A stretch of 22,757 nt of DNA, from the NCBI GenBank assembly GCA_020650975.1, contig JAIPMN010040647.1:1-22757 (forward strand), in the 5' to 3' direction. The notes below the pieces were generated by a model. That model was not told where the DNA came from, did not search any database, and saw only the letters and a list, made by a program, of their open reading frames with translations. The position numbers were made by a program, and so were the translations under genes. Origin of the DNA: Apostichopus californicus (lineage: Eukaryota; Echinodermata; Holothuroidea; Aspidochirotida; Stichopodidae). Shown here piece by piece: positions 10,201 to 22,200 of the stretch (the stretch's first letter is position 1; every line of letters starts with the position of its first letter).

Positions 10201-13200
10201 TTCTTCAACAACAGTGGGGGCTCATCAATCAAAGTGGCTGGTATGCTTAGTTTAGCACCCAAACCATTTAGGTCATCTCATCAGAAATTTCCACTACAGT
10301 CAGAAAGAGTAGTGGTAATGGCTTGACTTGAGCTTGAAAAAGTAGTAACTCATTATAGAACTGACATTCACTAAGGTACCGCATCATATAGAAAGGCTGC
10401 AGCAGCTGTGATGTCTTGCTCAGCTAGGATGAATCAGTATCAAACATTCGGGATTATATCTGCAGAACTTCAGTGCCTATTGTATGAAGCTGGAGCAAAA
10501 TAGCTTGTGTCCTATGCAGCCTGGCTGCAGGAGCCTGCAGCCCACTCAGCATCTTTCCTTTGACATGGTACCTAACCATAATATCTCTCTCTCTGTATTT
10601 TAGGAGTGGATGTGGCTAGGTTTACCAGAGATGATGAGTACAAGAAAGAGACCATCCTTGGTCTAACCATGTAAGTCATGATACAGAAATAGTAGTATAG
10701 CAGTATTTTAGTGAGCTAATTGACCTTATAATAATTTGGTCACTGGTTGTAACATGTTACCATAGTGATAACTCAAATTTAAAATCCATTGCAAGTAAAG
10801 AAAAAAGGAAAACTTACAACACTTGGATGCAATTCATTTCCATAGATAAATACGATGACATGTGCATTGATTGAATATTCATTGACTCCGCAACGTTTTA
10901 GACCTGTCTAACTTCACTTTGTTTTCAAATCAGTTCACTAAGACGGAGCATAAACTGTACGTTGATATTTGATAAATATATCTATTTTTAACTATTTTAA
11001 CTGTTTTAACTGTTTTTTTAACTTATGCTATTGACATTCTGGATTATATGTGTTTGGCATCTTTGCTGTCACTAATTACTTGATGCTATCACCAATTTAT
11101 GAATGATGTTATCTATTCTGTAATTGGTATATGCTATACTGTAGCATTATATGTATGCCATCACTGTAGTTTTGATGCTATCACAAACATAATATGTAAT
11201 ACATTGATGCTGTCACAAACGACATATCTATACCATCACTGTACTTTAAGCAACTTTCATACCCTTTTTTTTTATCTCTGAAGAAGTTGATTCACTTTCT
11301 CATTTTCCCTCCCATTCCTTCCTCCCATCCAGGACTCTGGAGGACAAAGTTTATGACCTCTCCATCTCCCTGGCCAAGAAGTACGACCTGCCTCTCTGGG
11401 AAGTTTACATGGCACACATGGAGTTCCTCTTCTCCGATAGCGGGTAATGAGGATCCTCACCCATAATGCATTTGGTTTTGATGGTGTTCAGTATTTTCAT
11501 ATCAATCAGAGCACAAAGGAAGCTATCTTCAACTTTTATAGTACTTTCTCTTCCAATGTCATTTCTGTCTGGACAGAGCAAATCTTTATTCTTAGTCATG
11601 TCATCTTAATTATAAACATAAGTACATTTTGCTGTTTAAGTGTTGTGGGACGAGGGTTAGTTTTGACTCTCACTCAATCAATCGTTACCAACTGGGCGTT
11701 ATCATTACATCATATTATTACAAGAAGCATCTAGGTATGTTTCATAAAACCATGAAAGTCAAAGTTAAAGGAAATATTGATTTAACATACTGTTGTAGTG
11801 ACCAGTCAAGATTCAGGGAGTACTTAGAAATCTAAAAAGAATCCGATGTTTTTTATTTTTAAGCAGAGATAGAGTTTAAATTTTCACAGTATCGTTCCAT
11901 TGTTGACAAATATTTCAAGGTTGTGAAATTATCTGGGCTGACTGGATAGATGTAAATATATATTGGAACAATTATTCAGAATTGCTCGGGTAACTGTTTG
12001 GATTCCATGGTGGTATTATGTTACTTATCTGCACATGAGGAGATGATGTAAGCTGATAGGATAAGTATAGGCTTGTCCTTAGTTACGTTACTTATCTGCA
12101 CATGAGGAGTTGATGTAAGCTGATAGGATAGGTATAGGCTTGTCCTTAGTTACGATACTTATAGACACAGGAGATGATGTTAGCTGATAGGATAGGTATA
12201 GGCTTGTCCTTAGTTATGTTACTTATCTGCACATGAGGAGTTGATGTAAGCTGATAGGATAGGTATAGGCTTGTCTTTATTCATAATGGAATATATATTC
12301 AGACTATCTAGAGGAAATATTGTTCCCGTTTTAATATTATGCTACTGATATTCACAGGAGGACATGATTAAGGCTAAGAGGATGTACCACCTTATCTCTT
12401 TTATAGTGAATTGCATATTTAATCAAGTATTTGCCAAAGAAAAGTGTTGTGATACTCTAAGAACATTTCATTTTCAGTCTTTCAACCACTAAAATCGAAG
12501 AGAGAGTCAAGCAGTTACTTCTCTTACCGACACTTCTGTCGCAACCGGAAGAATTCTGTACCAGGATGCAGGAGGGCATCTACCCGTTGATAGAGGGCAG
12601 CGATCATGCCAGTCTGCTTTACTACTACACCCTATTGCAAGGCTCGGAAATTGAGGGCAGTATTCATTCACCTGAAGTCCATGTCAAACTGCTAAAAAAG
12701 ATTAAAAATGGAGTTCCCAGTGAGTTAATTTGAAAACGAAACCTTTGTTGTTTCCGTAACTTTTGTCTTAATGTAAAGTAGCAAGGTGCAACATGTGAAG
12801 CATTGCCAAGATGTGGATTTGGAGCTTACAAGAGCTATGTCTGCCCATAGGGGTCTTAAAAGTGATATAAAAAAGGAAGCAGATCTTGATGAAACCAAAT
12901 TATTGTGAAAACTGTCTCTTTTAGTTCATGTTACCATGTTAACCTGTGAATACTAAGATTGGTACAAACTTTTTAGTGCTGTGCAAATGGATTTGTTTCA
13001 TTCATTGTATTTTCCCTTTAAAGAAATACCCACATTAGACATAGCATGTTTAATAATAGTTTTAAATTTCCAGGTGAACAAGAGTCTGAAATATTGACCT
13101 GAATTTCTCATTTTAATACACAGTTGTCTTTCCTACAGCGGTAATCAGTTACTGCATCGTTCGTTTATCTTCTTTTTCACGCTCTCAATAGTAGCGAAAT

Positions 13201-16200
13201 TTCATTTGATTTTGTGAAAAGTGTGACTGTAGTTAAGTCACATGAATTTGCCAGATGATAGTCTGATCAATAGTTTGAAATTGTCATTCTATGAATAGAC
13301 CCTCTCAGTCATGCTTAAAGCTCACAATATTAGTCATTGCTAATTAAAAGGGTTAAAAATCAGGCAACAGTTTTAAAAGTAGAAGGCTGAGGGAGCTACA
13401 GTATAATGCAGCCAGGCTGTGCAGGACATAGTCCTTTGTGTTCGTTGGTTTCAAACAATAGCCACTGCTGGTCTGCAGAGATAATCTCTATTGTTTGATA
13501 TTTACTCAACTAGCTTTGCTTGCTTTTGGACAAGGTGCCCTTTTGTTCTAGTATTGCAGATACCCACTATCCTTGAGATGGGTGGAGTATATTTGTCCCA
13601 ATCACAGATAATATGACATTAGCTTGCAATGTTCAATACAAAAAATTCCTTTGCACCCAAAGATTAATCAGATGACAGTACGAAAAGTTCTATATGATTT
13701 TAAGCTATACTTTTGTTTCAATATCATCCATTAATTATCAGCTAAATTTATCAACTTTTGTATCTCTATGCTACTGACACAGTTTTTTGTTAGTAACAGA
13801 ATCAAGACAAACCAGGTTCTAGAGTAGAATAAGAAATCGCTATAAGAAATATTGTCTAGCTTTTATAAGATAAAAAATTTAAAAAATCTGAACTAAAAAA
13901 AATCTAAAAAAAAAATCTTTGGACATATCTAATGATAAATATGTTTTTAAAGAATTTATGAAGGTTACAAATAATTTTTAAATTATTCTAACAGGGTTGG
14001 ACTACAAAGAAATGATGGAAGGCCACCCATACAAGACTCTTCCTCCAGTACTCATTGCTGCTAATGTACACATCATGGCTAAAATGGCAAATAAACTCCC
14101 AAACAAGGTAACTCCATTCGATATTTATTGATTTGTTTTTAATTGATATCAGTGAGAGGTAATTTCCTCTGCCTTGGTGTTTTATTATTAATAAATTCTT
14201 GTTGGGGAGGGGGACGTATCTTGCATTTACTTTTCAACAATTCTTTGTCTTACATCACTTCTTTTTGTTTTCCCCACTTCTCATTCGCTATGCTCCTCAA
14301 ACATATATTTGAAATTGCCTTCTGTCGAAAATTCCCAGTTTGCATGATGGTTAAACATGAGCCAAGTCATATCATCAGTTATTGCTGGACGTTTAGCACT
14401 GTCTTGTGTTTAGCTTTAACTTTATAACTACTTCAAATATTATAATTATTTTTTTTTCGCATGCTTATTCACTGTTCTCTGCCCTCTGTAATATTTAGGA
14501 TGATGGATTCCTCACCAGCAGCCAGGTGTTTGGTATCTATGTCAAGAAACTATTTTGGCACGGTGACCAGGGCAACAAGAAGAAACCAGAGTCAATTGTG
14601 AGTATTAGCTATAGTTATTCACAGATATGTAGGGTGTGTGAATGTGTGGGTGTGTGTGGGGCGGGGGGGGGGTGTTGGGATCTCTTGTTGATTCATCTTC
14701 AAGTATCTTGCTAGAAAAACATACACAGTATCCAGCAAGATCATTTTCCATATTTATTGACACAAATTATAAAAACTAAGTAAGATATTAAAGCATGAGT
14801 GGATGAGACATTCAGTAGATTTAGTATACAATTAATTGTTGTGGGCCACCAAAGAAAATCACAAAATTACCTCAAACAAAATGTGGTTCCAAGTTGATTT
14901 GCTTTGTAGTAAAAGGTCCTCTGAAGTAAATAAGAAAAAAAGAAAAATTGTAACATGGTTTATAATTAATAATGATGAATGCAACCTGTTTAGTCATTGC
15001 ATAACATTGAAGTCAACGCTACACCCGGGTTTAATTGTTAGTCCATTTGATCTTACTGATGTTTTTATTATTATTACGCCGTTATTTATATAGCACATAA
15101 TCCACAAGTTCTATGCGCTTTACAATGTTAAGACACAAAATATGAAAATGCATATCAAAGCCATAAACAGAATGCCCTGTTTACAGCCGTTCTAATGTTT
15201 TCATATCCACAGGCTGATTGGTTGCACAGATATGAGGCCTGCGGCGAATTCTTCTCCAAGTTGTCACCAAAGGAATTCAGCATCTTCATCAAAGAGATTT
15301 TATTTTCCGAGGAATCCCTCAAAATGGTACGACATTTCTTGTTTCTCTGTTTGAACTTGGTAATATAAGAATTATAATTAATGTTTCAATATGTGTTAAT
15401 ACTAACTCCAGAAAGTCTGTTGCTTTTAAAAATCTTACATCACCATTTAAGTGAGCCCTTCAATGCTTGTACTTCACTGTGTGCAGTCTAATTGTGCACA
15501 GTGTATTAAGTGTATTAAGTATGTGTCTCCTACCTCCAGAAAGTCTGTTGGTTTTAAATATTCTTATTTCCACCTCTTTAACTGAGCCTTTCGGAGCTTA
15601 ATTACTTACTTAGTTTAAACAAAAAATTCTGTCTACAGTCATTAATTTGTGTTTAATTAGTGTCATAACATAATATTAAACATCTTGTCTGTTACTTTTA
15701 GTACCAACCGACACCCCTTACCCACACTTACTGAGTTATACATGCATAGATGCAGCATCATTTGAATATTACCTGATTTGAAAGGTTAAACATGTCATCA
15801 AGAGATTAGGCCATTCACCAACCGATTCCACCAGTCAATGCAAAAGAAAAATACTTTCTAGGATTCATGCGCTACTTATATGAAATGAAAATAAGTGTTG
15901 GTTAGAGGTGCACTTGTGGTCGGTGTAGTTTAACAGTAATAACACAACAAACTGCTTGTAATAGGAAAGAATGCATTGGAGAATAGGGCCCAAACATACA
16001 TCGATTACGCCCGAACATTTCATCGGTTTTGCTCTCCCTTCAGTTGGAACTTGAGTGCAGGCAGAATATTATCGGGAGAGCATTGAAGTATACGAGACAG
16101 AAAGGGGGCAGCAAGCAGAAATTTGTCAGTGAAGTTTCGGAAGCTGAAATGACAGCTATATGTGGGAAATTCCAACATTTTCAGAAACACCTGCAGAGTT

Positions 16201-19200
16201 TGGTCAACGAGTCAGTGCTAGAACTGAAAAAGATTGACGAGGTAAAAAATCCATCATTTAAGTTTTTTTTTGTTTTTTGTTGTTGAAAGAACAATGCAAT
16301 GATTTAATGAAATGTACACTTGGATGTTAAGAAATTTTTCACCTTGTGGATAAATTAAATATCTGGATGACTTTTATGAAATAAAATGGCTTCTTCCATC
16401 CTTGTCAACGTAGTATATTTCATAGTCATTCATCTTTGTCTCTGCCATAAGAGCTCCACTTGTTGTTGTTGAAAGAATGATGCAATGACTAATGAAATGT
16501 TCAATTGAATGCTCAGAAATTTTTCATCATTTTGATAAATTAAATATTTCGATGACTTTTATGAAATAAAATGGCTTCTACCATCACTGTCAACGCAGTA
16601 TTTTTGATAGTCATTCACCTTCGTCTCTGCCATCAGAGCTCCAGTCGTCATCGCTCCCGATGATATCATCATCGTCATGGTAATATGACTCAGCATGTTC
16701 ATTGTCATTCATCATTTCTCTTCAGATTCAAAAAAGTGAAATTTATCTCTGTAACTTTTTTCTTTCTCTGGTCTAGATGAACAGGTTATCTTTGGATTTT
16801 ATTAGCATTTCTCATCCATTTTGATCACAGTATATCCATGTATTTCTCACAATATTTTGTTATTTATGATCGTTGTGCAACAATGTGCACTCAACTTACT
16901 ATCCATAATCGGTATAATTGTTAAAAGTTTCTTCCGGAGGTAAGACCCACCGATGTTTTCAGCGATCTCAAGGAGGATGATAGTTGATAAATAACTGTCT
17001 CAGTTTGGTCAAATAATGAAGGGTTTAGAAGTAGTAGCAGTAAAATCTTGGTTCTAATTTGAAACATCCTGGATACCGTTATATGACAATCTAGCATATC
17101 TTGCGGCCATTTTGACTTAATGATATTTCTATTCATGTTTCCGTAGCAACATGGAAGCCAGTACTACAGTGACTTTGATCTGACCTGCGGAGACGAAGAC
17201 TCATTGAAAAGACTCATCGGTGACCTGTTGTGTCGAGGAGAATCAATCGACTTGCTACAGTCGTTAATCAAAGTCTGTTCCATCGAGAACTGGACCAGTG
17301 CAATGAATGTTAAGGAGACTCTAGGGAGAATTACAGATGATATTAGGTAAGATCTTCAGAACAGCTTAAAGGTTGCCATGGTAATATTCCCTTAAGCTTT
17401 TATCTCAAAATCATGCCAGTGTAAGTTACATTAAAGTGACATGTTGCAGGTTGTCTCAGATGACGATTATAAATTTGCCCTGCCTTATTCAGAAAACAGA
17501 AATGGTGGGTAATAAAAGCTCTCTTACCCCACAGTTATTGTATGCTATTGTTTCAGTGATAGAATACCACTCTTGTTTAAATACACTCACAGGGTTTAAC
17601 TGTCATTATAAGAAATTATAAATACAATGATGGCCTAATTTACATCAACAGTAATGTGTTAAGTGCAGCTAGTCATCCCAATGAAATAAAAACTGACATT
17701 TTTATTTTTATTTTTATTTTTATGTTTATTTTTATGTTTTAGTAGGAACAGTACCACTGAAGAGGGCAGCAAACAGAACCCTGCCATGGACGTGCTCAGG
17801 AAAGTTGTAGAGAGTGTTAAACGACATATAGACAAGGGGTAAGATAAATTACTTTAAGGTAGATATTTTAGAATACCAACTGCTCTACGTTTGAAATATT
17901 GACCAATCAGAGAGCCGCATCATCTTGTGAATTTTGAAGCTGTATAAATGCTGACGTAGATTCCCAGTGAAAAGATGTTTCCATGGAACAATTTTATTTT
18001 CTGTTTTTCTTTCGTTTTCTTCATTTTTAAGAACATATGACCTGCTAAAGGTATAATTTACCCATGTAGAATTTTGATTGCATTATGTTACCAAAGAGTA
18101 GTGGCAACAATTACATAACAATGTATAGTAAATGTTAATTCTACTGTACTGTCAAATATGTTATTTAAAGGCATATTCTGCTAGAATATCATGTATGAAA
18201 TAATTTGTATCAGTCATATATCCACCTAGAAAGATAATATTCTATATACTTAACAAGCAGAGTAGAAAACGAAAAAGAGAAATACACCAGTTGCATTTTG
18301 TTGAAGCCTAAAATTCAGTCAATTAAATATTGTCCGACCATTTTAAATACTCCAGATTTCAAGGACAGGTAAAACAACAAGATTATAGACGAAAGGTACA
18401 ACTTGTGAAAATAGTTTCTGTAATGGCATCACAGAAGTTCACTGTGTTCATTCTTGGAATAACAACAAAGGGTTTGTTTATCAGATTAAGCTACCTTCCA
18501 ACAACAATATCTAGTATTCGGTACATTGGTCCCATCAGAAAGTACCTTTACAGAGATTCATGTATAAAGCTTGTCCATGCATTCGTTACGTCAAAGCTCG
18601 ACTACTGCAATAGTATTCTGTATGGATTACCAGGCTGTAAAATTAACAGGCTACAACGCGTACTAAACACCGCCGCACGTCTCGTTACTTGAACTCGGAA
18701 GTATGATCACATTACCCCTACCATGATCGAACTCCACTGGCTCCCGATACGCGAACGAATCAACTGCAAACTACTTCTGATGGTGTTCAAATGTATGCAC
18801 AATGTAGGATCAAGCTACCTCACCAACTTGTTTCAGCTCCGACCATCATCCACATGCTCACTTTGCTCTAACTCATCACTGATGTTACTCATCCTTAGAG
18901 TAAAAACACAGACTTACGGCTTGAGAACGTTCACATCCAGTGCACCGTGCCTGTGGAACTCACTTCCAGAACATATAAAAATATGCAATACTGTGAACAG
19001 TTTCAAATCAGCACTCAAAACGTATCTCTTCACCAAAGCATATATGTTATAATTGCTATGATTTTGTTAAGCGCTACGAGAATTATTTCATAGTTTGTTT
19101 GGCGCTATATAAAAATTATGTATTATTATAATATCTATAGAACCAAGATGGAGTTTTCGACCAGCCATGCGGGATAGTTTTGTCTTTCATATCTGTGTTA

Positions 19201-22200
19201 AAGTGCCTCTCTGTGGCATGATCCTTTCATATCCCGATTGCTCGATCAAAACTCTCTTTCCTCGTTGTTACAGAGGTACGGTCGTGAACCATAATCACGT
19301 GATCGGAGTCTTGAAACCATTCTGTGATGACTCGGACGTTCCAGCCTCGGCGAGAGTGGCCGTTATACAGTTACTAGATCAGGTGAGGTGCACTGTGGGA
19401 GAAATGATCACCGAATATAAATCTCCTTCATTTTGTCATTTTGCTTATTTTAGCGTGCTGAAAGTTTGTCTCCTAGAGGCCACATAAATTCTGTGAAGTG
19501 ATTTGCTATATATCTTGCAGCTTTAATAAAGTTAGATTCTTGATTTTTTAACTGTAGTGAAGAGAAATTGGTGTAAAATTGCAAATAAATGCAAAGTAAA
19601 GTAATGTCAAGCTAAATGGTCAAGCAATTGTGTTAAATAATACGCTTCGGATGTGACACTTCATCTCTCTCTTTGGTTTTTTGGGGGGGGGAGGGAGTGG
19701 GAGGGGGTCCATTTGACTCTCTTAAATGAAATTATTGCAAATTGTTGCCCTTTTCTGTGTTTGGAGATCTATTAATTACCCAATCTGCTTTGAAGCTGGA
19801 CATGAAAGTACTGTTAAAGCAAAAATTATCCCAACTTTGGTGACCAGTTAGACCAGAAAGATGTAGATATTTTGTTTTAAAATTTCTTTTTAAGTCTGGA
19901 CCTAAATATTTTGGCACAATATTCTCTATGTAAAATGACCTGAAAATGAATATTCATTTATATCTACAGACCTTTGACCTCAGCGGTGACGATTCATTAG
20001 GCTTACTACTCTCTCAGACTCAGGCCTTAGTATCAGAATGCTGGACCAGGAAGGTAAGACACAGAAATGAACATTTGTTCGTGGAAATTTAAGATAGGAT
20101 TGGATAGGATAGGATAGGATAGGATAGGATAGGATAGGATAGGATAGGATAGGATAGGATAGGATAATTTAAGATAGGAAAAGAAAAAGGTGTCTGTAAA
20201 ATTACAAATTCTGTCTCCATTCTTAGGTGATGTTTCAAAGTTCTGAGATAAGTACCTTTTGTAATAGTTGATCTATCATCCTTGGTTATACTTACAGCCC
20301 TCAACTTTCTCTACTTTGAAATCTTCCTGTCAGCCGTTCATCTAGTCACAAGTCTCTTCAATATTCTCACCTGACCTTACTCTTTGCCTATGATAAATAG
20401 TTCAATACTCAATGCTATAAGGAAAGCATCACTATGTCTCAGGGAATAATTTAAAAGCATACCAATTTATCAGCTTTGATGGCTCTAAAATTTTGTCTCT
20501 TATAAAAAATACTATGCATTATATATATATGTTTAAAAAAAAACTTATCTTTGCACACTTCTATAACAATTTGCCCATTTCGTTATAGCATTTTGCGATG
20601 CGATACTGGATAAATTACTCCCTGCCTTAACTATTTCACAATGGATGATTAACGTTGTCTTGCAAAGTATTAATGAGTCTGCTGTTTGTCATAGCTCCTT
20701 GACAAATCATCTTTTCTTGTATATTTATCGTGTGATGTCTAAACACTCTCTATTCTTTTCTTTCATCTTTCATCTTTCATTTGTCCTTTCTTTGCAGGTG
20801 GAAGCTGCAGATATTCAAGATGAAAAGTCAAGGTTTTCACTCTTTCAAGATTTACTGTCATCGGCCAATTCGTTTAATCATCTTGTGACTCTTAGTAAAC
20901 TTCTCCAGCAGTGGCCTGGATTCCAAAGTAGTCTACGGTAAGTAATGAAGGAAAAAAAGCAGAAATCTCTCAGGGAGGAAATAAAGTAAACTAACGTTGA
21001 ATAAAATAATAAATAAATCAACGTTTTTTTCTTTTCTTTCATGTGTTAACTACCTCTTTATGCTGTTTCAGTGTTGCAAAGCAATGAGTAGGAAGTTTTT
21101 CATAATTTGGTTATTACATGCATTCAATAACTCTGCCTGAATATGGAGCTACCATTGTGGTAAGGCTGGAAAAAAAGCAGACCAAATCAAACTGATTATT
21201 GTTAGAAATATTTCATGCACATTGGTGAATTTTTGAAATCCCCCTAAAGTATGGTAAGAGGTCGAGTCTTTCGAATTAAAGTCCCGGGAACATCAGTGCA
21301 GGTCCCTCATACCCACACTATAGGGTAACCACAGTAACATGTTGCTTAGAGCACACCCCCTGTTATTCCTTGTGTACCTTTGCCTGTCCTCCACCCCTTC
21401 CCTCCCTCACCTACCCCCACACCCTTGTCCTGCTCTAAAGGTATTCTCTGTATGAAGTTATCTTAATAAATATGTTTGCTCTTTCTTCAGTTTTTATTTT
21501 ATTTTTGTAAGTTGCTCATATTAAGTCTTCTAGAAAATTTTGTTTTTCAAAGGCTCCAAATTCTAATTTCTTATATATTTATTCATCGATTTCTTCTTGT
21601 TAACTTAGTGACCAGACGGTGGATTGCAATCCATGGATGATGTTACTAGAGTCTATGACCCAAGATTCAGATTTCAAAGGTCAAGTTGCAATATTCTTGG
21701 AAATCATTGGACTGAAGGAGTGCAATATTCATCTGAATCAAGAGGTAACTCTCACTGAATTTCACTTCCATTTTAAAATTTTGTTTATATTTGTGTTTAT
21801 CGATCAGAACGGTTACAAGCTTACATTACACCTTGTGAGTTACGTTGTCCGAATAATGGTCTTCTCACCATTATGCCTGCTAACAGATCATGGGGAAAAT
21901 TGCTGGTTTGCGCTTTTGCTGCCCCCCTCCCCTCCCCCAACATCTTTGAGTCCTTCAAATCTAAAAACTTATCTGTTTTGAAAACTCAACAACTTCTAGG
22001 AAATGGACTGTTTGCTTTATTGTTTTTCATTCTTTGTGTGTTTTGCCTTTTATCACTGCTGTTTCAATACGCCACGAGTGTCTTCTCGATGGATAATGGC
22101 GCAATACAAAAACTCCCTTTTCTATATTTATTATAAATACTATTATTAAAGTGTGCATTCCCTGGCTGTCACGCAGTAACATGCCTGATTATATTGTGTA

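Noticed and set aside
16621..16731. Short minus-strand acidic frame with DDDD and DDDWSSD, considered as a transposase or gene remnant
   Set aside because: Only 35 residues, no homology I recognise, GAT-repeat composition, and stops on both sides.
20089..20304. Minus-strand frame with SYPIL repeats
   Set aside because: Product of the GGATA microsatellite.
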